From Novosphingobium decolorationis (GTDB lineage Bacteria > Pseudomonadota > Alphaproteobacteria > Sphingomonadales > Sphingomonadaceae), in assembly GCF_018417475.1 (NCBI RefSeq), contig NZ_CP054856.1:620001-684000 (forward strand): a DNA stretch of 64,000 nucleotides, written 5' to 3'. The translations under genes were made by a program, and so were the position numbers. Shown here in pieces: positions 42,217-51,868 of the stretch. The notes under the pieces are model-generated. The model made no database searches. It saw only the letters and a list, made by a program, of their open reading frames with translations, and was not told the DNA's origin. How positions within the stretch are numbered: the stretch's first letter is position 1; each line of letters begins with the position of its first letter.

Positions 42217-43424
42217 CGGTCACACTCCCCGAACACGATGTCGAGAGCGCCCAGGATGGCCGTGGCGTCGGGCAGCATGTGGCCCTTGCACAGGAAGTCC
42301 ATGGCCTGGAGGTGGCTGAACGCCGTCGGGCGGATCTTGCAGCGGTACGGCTTATTGGAGCCGTCCGAGACCAGGTACACGCCGAATTCACCCTTGGGGC
42401 TTTCCGTTGCGACGTAGACTTCGCCTTCGGGGACGTGGAAGCCCTCGGTGTAGAGCTTGAAGTGATGGATCAGCGATTCCATCGAGGTCTTCATCTCGGC
42501 GCGCTTGGGCGGACCGACCTTGCGATCGGTCGTCATGATCGGGCCTTCGGGCATCTGCGCGAGGCACTGCTTCATGATCTTCGCCGACTGGCGCACTTCC
42601 TCGACGCGGACCATGAAACGGCCGTAGCAGTCCGATTCCGTGGCGACCGGAACGTCGAATTCCATGCGGTCGTAGACGTCGTAGGGCTGGCTCTTGCGGA
42701 TATCCCACGGGATACCGGCGCCGCGGATCATCGGACCCGAGAAGCCCCAGGCCAGCGCATCCTCGCGCGAGACCTTGGCGATATCGACATTGCGCTGCTT
42801 GAAGATGCGGTTGTCGACGACGAGGCTCATCGCGTCCTCGAACAGCTCGGGCAGGCGCGTGTCGAGCCAGTCGCCGATGTCGGCGAGCAGCTTGAGCGGC
42901 ACGTCCTGGTGCACGCCGCCCGGACGGAACCAGGCCGAGTGCATGCGGGCGCCCGAAGCGCGTTCGAAGAAGTTGAGGCAATCCTCGCGGATCTCGAACA
43001 GCCACAGGTTCGGCGTCATCGCGCCGACGTCCATGATGTGGCTACCGATGTTCATCATGTGGTTCGAGATACGGGTCAGCTCGGCGAAGAACACGCGCAG
43101 GTACTGAGCCCGCAGCGGCACCTCGATATTGAGCATCTTCTCGATCGCGAGAACGTAGCTGTACTCCATCCCCAGCGGCGAGCAGTAGTCGAGCCGGTCA
43201 AAGTACGGCAGCGCCTGGAGATAGGTCTTGTTCTCGATCAGCTTCTCGGTGCCGCGGTGGAGAAGACCGACGTGCGGATCGATACGTTCGATGATCTCGC
43301 CGTCCAGCTCCATGACCATGCGCAGAACGCCGTGGGCCGCCGGGTGCTGGGGACCGAAGTTGATCGTGTAGTTGCTGATGACCTCGTCGCCGGTCGTGGG
43401 CGACTGCTCAAGCTGCATGCTCAT
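42213..43424 (-). CDS. nuoD: NADH-quinone oxidoreductase subunit D
   Basis: NuoD forms the quinone-binding site with NuoB. The 403 residues show [23 protein letters not shown] with the quinone-site His, [14 protein letters not shown], and the Arg/Asp-containing [18 protein letters not shown]. It is a separate gene, not a NuoCD fusion, and overlaps nuoC by four bases. Confidence 0.98.
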   Translation of the reverse strand: MSMQLEQSPTTGDEVISNYTINFGPQHPAAHGVLRMVMELDGEIIERIDPHVGLLHRGTEKLIENKTYLQALPYFDRLDYCSPLGMEYSYVLAIEKMLNIEVPLRAQYLRVFFAELTRISNHMMNIGSHIMDVGAMTPNLWLFEIREDCLNFFERASGARMHSAWFRPGGVHQDVPLKLLADIGDWLDTRLPELFEDAMSLVVDNRIFKQRNVDIAKVSREDALAWGFSGPMIRGAGIPWDIRKSQPYDVYDRMEFDVPVATESDCYGRFMVRVEEVRQSAKIMKQCLAQMPEGPIMTTDRKVGPPKRAEMKTSMESLIHHFKLYTEGFHVPEGEVYVATESPKGEFGVYLVSDGSNKPYRCKIRPTAFSHLQAMDFLCKGHMLPDATAILGALDIVFGECDR

Positions 43425-44170
43425 GCCTTGTCTCCCTTTTCGTCCTTGGCGGGCGCCGGCGGAGCTTCCTTCTCGGCAGCCTTGGCGTCGGTGTCCTTGT
43501 CGGCACCGGTGTCCTTGGGGCTTTCGGTCGTCTTCTTCTCGGCGACGGGCGGGGCGTCGGCCTTCTCGTCACCGGGGAGGATGTAGTCGGAACCTTCCCA
43601 GGGGCTCATGTAGTCAAACGAGCGGAAGTCCTGGGCCAGCTTGACGGGCTCGTAGACCACGCGCTTGTCCTCTTCGGAGTAGCGCAGCTCGACATAGCCC
43701 GTGAGCGGGAAGTCCTTGCGGAAGGGGTGACCCTCAAAACCGTAATCGGTGAGGATGCGGCGCAGGTCCTTGTTGCCGGCGAAGATCACGCCGTACATGT
43801 CGAAGACCTCACGCTCGAGCCAGCCCGCGTTGGGCCACAGCGTGGTCACGGTCGGCACGGGCGTGCTTTCCGAGGCCGTGCACTTGACGAGCAGACGGTG
43901 GTTCTTTGTCACCGAAAGCAGCATGTAGACCACCTCGAAGCGCTCGACGCGCGAGGGGTAGTCGACACCCGCCATCTCCATCATCTGCTGGTATTCGTGC
44001 TCGTCACGCAGCAGCTTGAGGGCATTGGCGATTTCCGGGCGCGCGACAGTCAGTACGACTTCGCCGTGCTGCTCCGTGGCGGAGATCAGCATCGAGCCCA
44101 GGGCGGCGCTCAGCGTTTCCACGACACCGTCGTTGGAAGCGTACTTGGGAGCGGAGTGAAGAACGGTCAT
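43421..44170 (-). CDS. nuoC: NADH-quinone oxidoreductase subunit C
   Basis: The 249-residue subunit contains the signature [42 protein letters not shown]. After [15 protein letters not shown] comes a roughly 45-residue Ala/Lys/Asp/Glu-rich tail, which is longer than in standard NuoC and probably disordered. Confidence 0.97.
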   Translation of the reverse strand: MTVLHSAPKYASNDGVVETLSAALGSMLISATEQHGEVVLTVARPEIANALKLLRDEHEYQQMMEMAGVDYPSRVERFEVVYMLLSVTKNHRLLVKCTASESTPVPTVTTLWPNAGWLEREVFDMYGVIFAGNKDLRRILTDYGFEGHPFRKDFPLTGYVELRYSEEDKRVVYEPVKLAQDFRSFDYMSPWEGSDYILPGDEKADAPPVAEKKTTESPKDTGADKDTDAKAAEKEAPPAPAKDEKGDKA

Positions 44171-44183
44171 GGTCGGCTTCCTC

Positions 44184-44747
44184 TCAACGCTCGATCGTGC
44201 CGACGCGGCGGATCTTGCGCTGCAGCTGCATCACGCCATAGAGCAGCGCCTCTGCGGTCGGCGGGCACCCCGGGACATAGATGTCGACCGGAACGATGCG
44301 GTCACAGCCGCGCACGACGCTGTAGCTGTAGTGGTAGTAACCACCGCCGTTGGCGCACGAACCCATCGATATGACGTACTTGGGCTCCGACATCTGGTCG
44401 TAGACCTTGCGCAGCGCCGGGGCCATCTTGTTGCACAGCGTGCCCGCGACGATCATCACGTCGGACTGGCGCGGCGAGGCGCGCGGAGCGGCACCGAAGC
44501 GCTCCATGTCGTAGCGCGGCATGTTCACGTGGATCATCTCGACCGCGCAGCAGGCAAGGCCGAAGGTCATCCACCACAGCGAGCCGGTACGGGCCCACTG
44601 GAACAGTTCCTCGGTCGAGGTGACGAGGAAGCCCTTGTCGGAAACTTCCTGATTGAGATCGTTGAAAAACGCCTGGTCGGGGGCGGTCACCTGACCACTC
44701 TGGCCCGACGCCAGCGGCTGTCCGGATGCGTTGACGAGCGTGCTCAT
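44184..44747 (-). CDS. nuoB: NADH-quinone oxidoreductase subunit B
   Basis: NuoB holds cluster N2, the last before quinone. From ATG 44747 the protein has 187 residues. Ligand motifs are [13 protein letters not shown] (tandem Cys), [23 protein letters not shown] and [15 protein letters not shown]. This ATG overlaps the nuoA stop by four bases; the frame extends nine codons further upstream into nuoA. Confidence 0.98.
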   Translation of the reverse strand: MSTLVNASGQPLASGQSGQVTAPDQAFFNDLNQEVSDKGFLVTSTEELFQWARTGSLWWMTFGLACCAVEMIHVNMPRYDMERFGAAPRASPRQSDVMIVAGTLCNKMAPALRKVYDQMSEPKYVISMGSCANGGGYYHYSYSVVRGCDRIVPVDIYVPGCPPTAEALLYGVMQLQRKIRRVGTIER

Positions 44748-45118
44748 TCCCAGTCCAGAGCTCCCTTCTTCCATGCATAGGCGAGGCCAATGGCCAGCTC
44801 ACCCAGGAACACCATCATCGTGCCCCAACCGGCCCAGCCGGTGAGGTCAAGCGAGACGGCCCAGGGGAACAGGAACGCGGCTTCAAGGTCGAACACGATG
44901 AAAAGGATCGCGACGAGATAGAAGCGCACGTCGAACTGGCTGCGCGGATCTTCAAATGCGGGGAAACCGCACTCGTATTCGCTCAGCTTGTCCGCATTCG
45001 GCTTGGCAGACCCCGTGAGGTGCGCCACGCCCATGGGCAGGAACACGATGATCGCGGACAGGGCGAGCGCGATCGCGAGAAAAATGAATATCGGCAGATA
45101 TTGCGACAGATCAGTCAA
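44744..45118 (-). CDS. nuoA: NADH-quinone oxidoreductase subunit A
   Basis: The 124-residue membrane subunit has [43 protein letters not shown], diagnostic of NuoA. No ATG fits; TTG 45118 gives the expected length and an AGAG lies just upstream. The open frame continues 32 codons upstream, but without membrane character. It is the first gene of the complex I operon. Confidence 0.93.
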   Translation of the reverse strand: MTDLSQYLPIFIFLAIALALSAIIVFLPMGVAHLTGSAKPNADKLSEYECGFPAFEDPRSQFDVRFYLVAILFIVFDLEAAFLFPWAVSLDLTGWAGWGTMMVFLGELAIGLAYAWKKGALDWE

Positions 45119-45622
45119 TGGTCTCTGGCCTCTTACCGGGTGGCGGCAGAGCCGCTTATGGCACCGTGTGTGGTTTCCGGGCGTTGAGCGGGTCCTTAGG
45201 CCGTCCCTCCGCACACCGCAAGGTGTCCGTCAGGATTATTCCCTTCCCGTCCATCGCACTGCAACAAAAAGACGCAAAACCGCAGGAGCTCTAGGCCCAC
45301 AGCGATCTTATCGGGTCACTTGAAGGAAACAATCTGCAATAGTGCGCACAGCAGGGTGAACTCTTTGCAAGCCAAATGCGGCACGATTCGCCTCTCTTTT
45401 CTTGAAAATCAGACATTAAAAAGCTATTGCGAGGCATTCGCATCTATAGCGAGAGATGAATGATCGGATCTCGCGCGTTTTCCTGACCGCCGCCGCCGCG
45501 CCCCCCGCGCCGCACCACGGGCACCACCGGGGCGTTGTTGCAAGAAGCAGCGTTGAAAATGGCGCAGCGCAACATTATCGAATGAGGACGCGAACCGCAT
45601 TCAGGCAGGAAGGCTCCACGCC
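45119..45622. other. 504-base divergent region between nuoA and the thiolase gene
   Basis: The middle (about 45360-45450) is distinctly A/T-richer than its surroundings, which suits promoter DNA for both directions. One nuo promoter candidate is listed separately. No tRNA or convincing small gene was seen; the 75-codon minus frame at its right end runs into the thiolase gene and has no recognisable product. Confidence 0.5.
45305..45332 (-). promoter_or_regulatory. Candidate promoter for the nuo operon
   Basis: On the minus strand TTGTTT (45332-45327) and TAAGAT (45310-45305) are 16 bases apart, about 185 bases before the nuoA start. Both are partial consensus matches; the long leader makes this tentative. 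Confidence 0.3.
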
Positions 45623-46816
45623 ATGACCCAGATTTCCGCTTCCGATCCCATTGTCGTTCTCTCCTACGCACGCACCCCGATGGGCGGCCTCCAGGGCGCT
45701 CTTGCCGGGGTCGATGCCACCGAACTCGGCGCTACCGCCGTCAAGGCCGCCGTGGAGCGCGCCGGCGTCGCGGGCGAAGATATCGAACGCATCTACATGG
45801 GCTGCGTCCTGCCGGCCGGTCTTGGCCAGGCCCCTGCCCGCCAGGCCGCCCTGAAGGCAGGCCTTCCCAAGTCGGTGCAGGCAACGACCGTCAACAAGGT
45901 CTGCGGCTCGGGTATGCAGACCGTCATCATGGGCGCTGAGGCCCTCGCCTCCGGCTCGATCGATCTGGTCATCGCCGGCGGCATGGAGTCGATGACCAAC
46001 GCCCCATATCTTTCCAAGACGCACCGTTCGGGCGCACGCGCCGGTCACGACACGATCTACGACCACATGTTCCTCGACGGCCTCGAAGATGCCTATGAGG
46101 GCGCGTCGATGGGCTCGTTCGCACAGGTCACCGCCAACGACTACCAGCTCACGCGCGAGATGCAGGACGAATACTCCATCGAGTCGCTGCGCCGCGCCAA
46201 CGAGGCCATCACCACCGGCGCCTTCGCCGATGAAGTCGTCCCCGTGACCGTAAAGAGCCGCAAGGGCGACACCATCGTCGAGACGGACGAGCAGCCGCCC
46301 AAGGGCAAGCCCGACAAGATCCCGACCCTGCGTCCGGCCTTTGCCAAGGACGGCACGATCACGGCCGCCTCGTCGAGCTCGATCTCGGATGGCGCAGCCG
46401 CGATTGTACTCACCCGCAAGAGCGTTGCGGACGCGAAGGGCCTGTCGCCGGTTGCGACCGTCGTTGCCGTGGAAGCTCACGCGCAGGAGCCCAAGGACTT
46501 CACCACCGCCCCTGTCGGGGCCATCGAGAAGCTGCTTGCCAAGACCGGATGGAGCGCCTCGGACGTCGATCTCTTCGAGGTCAACGAAGCCTTTGCCTGC
46601 GTTGCCATGTTCGCGATCAAGGACCTGGGCATCCCGCACGACAAGGTGAACGTGAACGGCGGCGCGACCGCACTTGGCCACCCCATCGGCGCTTCGGGCA
46701 CGCGCATCATCGTCACCCTCATCAACGCCCTCAAGAGCCGCGGCCTCAAGAAGGGTATCGCCTCGCTGTGCATCGGCGGCGGTGAAGCGACCGCGATCGC
46801 GGTCGAACTGGCCTGA
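45623..46816 (+). CDS. Acetyl-CoA C-acetyltransferase (thiolase)
   Basis: Thiolase condenses two acetyl-CoA to acetoacetyl-CoA, or cleaves it. The 397 residues contain the acyl-accepting Cys in NKVCGSGMQTVIMG (near residue 93), the catalytic His in GGATALGHPIGASGTRI, and the second Cys in SLCIGGGEATA. The size and sequence fit the biosynthetic, PhaA/AtoB-like group. No phaB or other PHA gene is adjacent, so the pathway is not settled. A strong terminator follows. Confidence 0.93.
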   Translation: MTQISASDPIVVLSYARTPMGGLQGALAGVDATELGATAVKAAVERAGVAGEDIERIYMGCVLPAGLGQAPARQAALKAGLPKSVQATTVNKVCGSGMQTVIMGAEALASGSIDLVIAGGMESMTNAPYLSKTHRSGARAGHDTIYDHMFLDGLEDAYEGASMGSFAQVTANDYQLTREMQDEYSIESLRRANEAITTGAFADEVVPVTVKSRKGDTIVETDEQPPKGKPDKIPTLRPAFAKDGTITAASSSSISDGAAAIVLTRKSVADAKGLSPVATVVAVEAHAQEPKDFTTAPVGAIEKLLAKTGWSASDVDLFEVNEAFACVAMFAIKDLGIPHDKVNVNGGATALGHPIGASGTRIIVTLINALKSRGLKKGIASLCIGGGEATAIAVELA

Positions 46817-46835
46817 TCTGCCCCGGCCCGTCCTA

Positions 46836-46878
46836 CGAAAAAGCCCCGCGGATGGTTCGCATCCGCGGGGCTTTTTCG
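46836..46878. terminator. Strong bidirectional terminator
   Basis: AAGCCCCGCGGATG and CATCCGCGGGGCTT form a perfect long stem around a short loop, flanked by A-run and T-run on both sides, so it can act for the thiolase gene (plus) and the SH3 gene (minus). Confidence 0.92.
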
Positions 46879-46898
46879 TTGCCATGCCGGCTTGCGCC

Positions 46899-47375
46899 TC
46901 AGGGCGTACCAGCGCCCCAGAGGCTGCTTTCAGGTACCCAGCCGCGATGTCCCTGGATGTCGAGTTCACACCACCCTGCCTCGCATTCGCCAAGAAGACC
47001 GACAACACCCGGCTCGACCTGCCACAGGACAGGCGCGGCCTCCCCGCGCTCAGCGTGCATCTCGATGAGGTCATCGCCGCGCACGATGGCTCCGCGCTGG
47101 CGTGAGAGCAGAAGGTCGCGCATCCAACCCTGGGCACCGTCCGGATCTTCCACCTGACGCCAGGGCCCCTCGCGCCGAATGACCTTCACCGGCAGATGCA
47201 GGCGTCGGTAGACCCATGCGATGCGAAAACTGTTGCCGGGTCCTACGCGCATGTTGGCTTCATCAACGTCGATGGATGCCCAGTAGGGGACTTCGTCCTC
47301 GTTGGCGGCCTGCGCGAACGAAGGACAGATGCACAGGGCCGCAAGCGCAGCCAGGATCGAGTATTTGCGCAACAT
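46899..47375 (-). CDS. Exported SH3-domain protein
   Basis: The 158-residue product has a signal peptide (MLRKYSILAALAALCICPSFAQA) and two bacterial SH3-like segments: ANMRVGPGNSFRIAWVYRRLHLPVKVIRREGPWRQVED with GWMRDLLLS, and a second around VVGLLGECEAGWCELDIQGHRGWVPES. Such domains usually bind cell-wall peptides or act as adaptors in the periplasm. It is divergent from the dehydrogenase gene, with 82 bases between. Confidence 0.87.
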   Translation of the reverse strand: MLRKYSILAALAALCICPSFAQAANEDEVPYWASIDVDEANMRVGPGNSFRIAWVYRRLHLPVKVIRREGPWRQVEDPDGAQGWMRDLLLSRQRGAIVRGDDLIEMHAERGEAAPVLWQVEPGVVGLLGECEAGWCELDIQGHRGWVPESSLWGAGTP

Positions 47376-47457
47376 GGTTCTGACTTACTTCCCGGAACGC
47401 GGTTTCATCAAGACGCCTTGACCGCGCGACTGCACAGCGCGATAGCCTAAAGACGTC

Positions 47458-48474
47458 ATGTCTGCATCCAATATTACCGCTCGCCCGCCACTCCCCACAC
47501 GTCCCTCGGTCGTCGTGACCCGGCGGCTCGCCCCTGCGGTCGAAGAGCGCATGCGCGAACTGTTCGATGCCGATCTCAACACGCCCGACACCCCCCTCTC
47601 CCGCGAGGAGCTTCGCGCGGCGATGGCGCATTGCCATGTGCTCGTTCCCACGGTGACCGACACGATCGACCGCGATCTTATCGAATCGGCGGGGCCGAAC
47701 CTTGGTATGATCGCCAATTTCGGCGCCGGAACCGAGCATATCGACCTGGCGGCGGCACGGGCGCGCGGCATTCTCGTGACAAACACCCCGGGCGTGTTCA
47801 CCGATGATACCGCAGACCTGACATTCGCGCTGCTCATACTGACCATGCGGCGCTTCAAGGCCGGGGCGCAGACCCTTCAGAACGGGGCCTGGGAAGGCTG
47901 GGGTCCCACCAGCATGCTGGGCCACAGCCTGTCACGCAAGACACTGGGCATCGTAGGCATGGGCCGGATCGGGCAAGCCGTTGCCCACCGTGCGCGGGCC
48001 TTTGGCATGAACATCGTCTACCACAATCGCCACCGCCTGCCCGAAGCACTCGAAAACATGCTCTCGGCGTCCTTCGAGCCAGATGTTGAACGGCTGTTCG
48101 CCACATCCGATGCCGTGAGCCTCCACTGCCCATTGACCGCCGCGACGCATCACCTTGTCGACGCCGAACAGATAGCGCGGATGAAGAGCACCGCCTGCAT
48201 CATCAATACCGGCCGGGGTGGCCTGATCGATGAAGACGCGCTTGTCGAAGCGCTGGAGCAGGAGCGGATCGCGGGCGCCGGCCTCGACGTCTTCGCGCAC
48301 GAGCCCGAGGTGAGCCCCCGACTTCTTGCCGCGCCCAATCTTGTGGCCCTGCCCCACCTTGGCAGCGCGACCTTCGAAGGGCGAGAGACCGCCGGTCACA
48401 AGATCATCGCCAATATCCGCTTCTGGGTCGACGGCCATCGCCCGCCAGATCAGGTGCTACCCGAAAGCGACTGA
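47458..48474 (+). CDS. D-2-hydroxyacid dehydrogenase (glyoxylate/hydroxypyruvate reductase-like)
   Basis: The 338 residues belong to the D-isomer 2-hydroxyacid dehydrogenase family. The NAD-binding motif is GIVGMGRIGQAVAHRARAFGM, the catalytic Arg lies in CIINTGRGGLIDEDALVEAL, the Glu in AGLDVFAHEPEV, and the catalytic His in ALPHLGSATFEGRE. The H-x-x-S-A-T ending recalls glyoxylate reductases. The first 15 residues are a poorly conserved extension, so a later start is possible. Confidence 0.9.
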   Translation: MSASNITARPPLPTRPSVVVTRRLAPAVEERMRELFDADLNTPDTPLSREELRAAMAHCHVLVPTVTDTIDRDLIESAGPNLGMIANFGAGTEHIDLAAARARGILVTNTPGVFTDDTADLTFALLILTMRRFKAGAQTLQNGAWEGWGPTSMLGHSLSRKTLGIVGMGRIGQAVAHRARAFGMNIVYHNRHRLPEALENMLSASFEPDVERLFATSDAVSLHCPLTAATHHLVDAEQIARMKSTACIINTGRGGLIDEDALVEALEQERIAGAGLDVFAHEPEVSPRLLAAPNLVALPHLGSATFEGRETAGHKIIANIRFWVDGHRPPDQVLPESD

Positions 48475-48568
48475 CCATCGGCTTGATCCGCGTGATCGGT
48501 GTGCGCTTGGCGTTAACCGGTCCCATGCTCTAAGTGACGCCTTGAATGGTGACGCACGAGCGAGAGGC

Positions 48569-49897
48569 ATGAACGGGATGGGACGCGCAGACGGACAGAG
48601 AGGAAAGGCCGGACACCGCCTCGCCCTTTTGGCCTGCAGCCTCCTCCTTGCCAGCATTTCCCGTCCTGCCTCAGCCCAGAGCGGAGCGCTGGATCTCGCC
48701 GATACGGGCGATACGGCCTGGGTCCTGGCCGCGAGCGTTCTCGCACTCGCCGCGACGCTTCCCGGCCTCGTCCTCTTCGCGTGCGGCCAGGCGCGCGGGC
48801 GCAACCAGATCACGACCTTGTACCAAGGCATGGGCGCGGTACTCGCCAGCGCGCTGGCCTGGGCGGTCGCGGGCTACACACTTGCCTTCGGCAATGCCTC
48901 TGGTGGCTGGCTTGGCGCCGGAAACGCATGGATGCTGCGTGAATTCGGCAATCTGCGCACGGCTTCGAGCATCCCCGAAAGCGGCTTTGCTCTCTTTCAG
49001 TCAACCTCGGCCCTTGTGCCAGTCGCAATTCTGGTCGCGTTCCGATCCGGCCGCATGAATACGGGCTGGTTCATGGTCTTTGCGCCCCTGTGGTCCCTGG
49101 TCGCCTATGCTCCGCTAGCCCACGCAATCTGGGGTGGAGGCTGGATCTCGGAGAAATTTCTCCCGATTGATTGGAACGGGGGCATCGTCATCGGCCTCGC
49201 CGTCGGAGTAAGCGGGCTCGTCCTTGCGCTCCTGGGGCCAGAGCGCGAGCCAGCCCCCTCCCCACTCTCGCCACTGAGCCTTCTGCTCATTCTTCTTGGC
49301 GCGGCACTTTTCCTCGTCGGGCGTATCGCGGCGAGTGGCGGGCAGGCGCTTACCGGCAACGACGATGCCGCAGCAGCCATGCTGGCAACCCTTCTGGGGG
49401 CCGCCGCAGGGGCGATCACGTGGCTTTTTCTGGGACTTGTCACGAACCGTGCACCAGGGCCTCTGTCGCTGGCCCGCGGCCTTCTTTGCGGCCTTGCCTG
49501 CATTGCGCCGGCAGCCGGCTACGTATCGCCCGGAGGTGCCATCATGATCAGCGTAATCGGGACGGCGGCCAGCTACGGCCTTACCAGGACATTGCAAGCC
49601 CGGTCCCGTCTGGGGGACGCTGGGGTGCTCGCCAGCGTGTTTGCAGGGGGCGGAGCCTGTGGCAGCCTGCTCGTCGTGCCCTTCATCCAGCCTGCGCTGG
49701 GCGGCACAGGACTCCCCTCCGGCAACAGCCTGATGGATCAGCTGATCGGGCAAGCCGCGACGCTCGCAATCGCCACGGCCTGGATGGCAGGGACCACGCT
49801 CGTTCTGGCGACCATGGTTTCCCTCGTCCGGCCAATGCGCCCGTCGCAAGACCGCATCGACCAGGGCCTCGACGTGGCTACACCAGAGGGATTCTGA
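48569..49897 (+). CDS. Amt/Rh-like membrane protein, degenerate ammonium transporter
   Basis: The 442-residue protein has a signal peptide (LALLACSLLLASISRPASAQ) and about eleven membrane helices in the Amt pattern: DTAWVLAASVLALAATLPGLVLF, LAHAIWGGGWI, PAAGYVSPGGA. The first twin-His residue seems present (LAHAIWGGG, near residue 185). The second, normally in GVHGVGG, is missing: the segment reads VLASVFAGGGACG near 355. The usual DFAGGTVVH reads DWNGGIVIG. Transport of ammonium is therefore doubtful; a sensor role is possible. ATG 48569 follows GAGAGG. No glnK lies beside it. The group II intron begins just after its stop. Confidence 0.8.
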   Translation: MNGMGRADGQRGKAGHRLALLACSLLLASISRPASAQSGALDLADTGDTAWVLAASVLALAATLPGLVLFACGQARGRNQITTLYQGMGAVLASALAWAVAGYTLAFGNASGGWLGAGNAWMLREFGNLRTASSIPESGFALFQSTSALVPVAILVAFRSGRMNTGWFMVFAPLWSLVAYAPLAHAIWGGGWISEKFLPIDWNGGIVIGLAVGVSGLVLALLGPEREPAPSPLSPLSLLLILLGAALFLVGRIAASGGQALTGNDDAAAAMLATLLGAAAGAITWLFLGLVTNRAPGPLSLARGLLCGLACIAPAAGYVSPGGAIMISVIGTAASYGLTRTLQARSRLGDAGVLASVFAGGGACGSLLVVPFIQPALGGTGLPSGNSLMDQLIGQAATLAIATAWMAGTTLVLATMVSLVRPMRPSQDRIDQGLDVATPEGF

Positions 49898-49898
49898 T

Positions 49899-51809
49899 AT
49901 CGAGTAGGGGGGCGCCTCACGGCGCCCCCCTCTCACACCACCGGACGTACGTACTGCGTATCACGGCGGTTTCCGGTACGGTTTAAGGCGGCATGTTGGA
50001 GAGCGAGGCTTGAGAGACCTGCCTGATCGAACCATGCGTTGGGCATGCCGTGGGCGGCCTGAGGGCTGCCCGACAGGCGCCACCAGCCCTTTCCCGAGAG
50101 CGCGAAGATCCAAGCCTGCCATTCTGGGACGCCGTTTTCCCTTAAGAAAGTGGCGATCGTCATGGTGCGCTTGCACTGTTTGAGCCGGACGCAGCGAAGC
50201 TTGCGCCGGAGCCAGCTGTCGATCTCGCGCAAAACCGTCTGAGCCCGGGCGTGTCGGTAGTAGGTGACCCACCCTGTAGTGAAGGCATTGGTCTGTGCGA
50301 TCATCGCCGCGAGGCTGATGCCTCGGTTGCGGCGCGTAATCGCCCTGAGCCGCTCCTTCAGCCGCGTGAGACTTTTGTTCGCTATGCTCAAAAAGCCTCC
50401 CGCTGTCAGACGGTGGCCGAGGAAGGTACGTTCCCGGACGTGTGCAACCGCGCTCTTGGCCTGATTGACGCGGAGTCGGAGCTTGCCTTCCAGCAAGGCG
50501 GTAACCGAAGCCATGACGCGCTCCCCCGCTGCCTGTGACCGTACATAGATGTTACAGTCGTCGGCGTAGCGGCAGAACCGGTGGCCCCGGCGTTCGAGCT
50601 CCTTGTCGAGGTCATCCAGAATGAGGTTAGCGATCAGCGGCGAGAGAGGGCCGCCTTGCGGGGTCCCCTCCTGCCGTTCGACGTGCACACCACCCGACAG
50701 CATCCCGGCCTGTAGAAACCGGCGGATGATGACGAGCAGGCGTGGGTCGGCGATGTGCCGGGCCAGACGGGCCATGACGATGTCGTGGTTCACCCGATCA
50801 AAGAATTTCTCCAGGTCGAGGTCTACGACGATCGCATAGCCGTCCCGCACATAGTCCGGGCCTGACGCAGCGCATCGTGTGCGCCGCGTCCGGGGCGGAA
50901 CCCAAAACTCGATGCCGAGAATGTCGGATCAAGGACGGGATCCAGGACTTGCAGTATCGCCTGTTGTACCAGCCGGTCGACAGCCGTCGGAATGCCCAGC
51001 TGGCGCACTCCTTTCCCGCCGGGTTTGGGAATTTCAACTCCGCGCACCAGGCTTGGACGGTAAGTACCGTCGAGTAACGAGGCGATCAGCCTCTCACGGT
51101 TTCCTGCAATCCAGTCACGCAGGTCGGGGACGGTCATCCCGTCCACGCCCGGCGCCCCCTTGTTCGCTTTCACCCGCTTGTAGGCTTGGTTCAGGTTGGC
51201 CGAGCTGGCCACCTCCTCCATCACGTAACGCGTCAAGGCGAGGGGCTCGGCCCATGCCGTGGGTGATTGCCGCTCCTCGATCGTCCCAGCGCCAGTTCCG
51301 CCTTTGCCGGTGACGTCGTGGCCAAGCGATGCCTTCAGGGCTTCATCGAAGAAGTCCTGCTGCTTCCCGCTACCTTGCTGCCGCTCCACACCCATCGAAT
51401 GTGCCCAGTCTTGCTCCTTGGGTACCGAATTTGGTCCTTCGCCGGCTTGCGCCCGCTACTATGACCGCTGCTGACTTCTCCGGGCCCATCCAGCAACATC
51501 ACTGCCGCTGTTCTCCGGATCGTCCGGAGAGGCCAGGAGATCTCCCGGGGTAAGACGTTGATCCTTCACTCGGTCGCTGCCGGATTTACCAATGCGCGCG
51601 TCTGTCTGGCTATCGGACATCCCCATCCATTGCTGGGTTATCCCGCCGCACCGGCCTTCTATCCGATTCCTGTTCGTCAGCTCCGAGCTTTGCCTCCGGC
51701 TTCCTCCCCACCCCGCCTCGCGGCGACGCAGTTGCCTTCAGCTAGCAGTTCCCACCAGCAGGCCTGCAAAGGACTTACACCTCCTGCATCAACGCCGTGC
51801 CCGGCACAC
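49899..51809 (-). mobile_element. Group II intron inserted after a terminator (IIC-like insertion)
   Basis: On the minus strand the element starts with GTGTGCCGGGCACGG (5' end at 51809), followed by GATGCAGGAGGTGTAAGTCC, a recognisable group II 5' region. It ends with a domain V-like segment (about 49931-49968) and a domain VI hairpin (49907-49930, perfect 10-base stem with GUGA loop) followed by CTACTCGAT. Total about 1.9 kb. The 5' junction lies immediately after the seven-T run of the terminator of the upstream minus-strand gene. The 3' junction lies two or so bases beyond the Amt-like stop; the exact 3' base is uncertain by one or two. Confidence 0.85.
49933..51395 (-). pseudogene. ltrA: Group II intron reverse transcriptase/maturase, frameshifted
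   Basis: Two frames together make a complete intron protein. The first (51395-50823) has the RT-0 and early RT motifs (NKGAPGVDGMTV, IPKPGGKGVRQLGIPT, ASSFGFRPGRGAHDALRQA). The second (about 50850-49933) has FFDRVNHD, EGTPQGGPLSPLIANLIL, the catalytic CRYADDCNIY, and the maturase region ending near GWWRLSGSPQAAH. There is no HNH endonuclease domain. The frames would join if one base were added near 50850: RQAR then ACTATGTGCGG fits RQARxYVRDGY with one base missing, probably a G in a short G run. It may be a true mutation or a sequencing error. The last codons run into domain V. Confidence 0.88.
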
Positions 51810-51844
51810 AAAAAAAGCCCTGCAAGATCTATATCTTGCAGGGC
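51810..51844 (-). terminator. Rho-independent terminator of the nitronate monooxygenase-type gene
   Basis: GCCCTGCAAGAT and ATCTTGCAGGGC (51817-51828 with 51833-51844) form a perfect 12-base stem with a four-base loop, followed on the minus strand by seven Ts. It starts 25 bases after the gene stop, and the intron begins at the very next base after the T-run. Confidence 0.93.
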
Positions 51845-51868
51845 CTTCTTACAGATCTGTCGAACCGG

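Noticed and set aside
45444..45671. 75-codon minus-strand frame upstream of the thiolase gene
   Set aside because: No ribosome-binding site or family resemblance, and it runs into the thiolase coding region.
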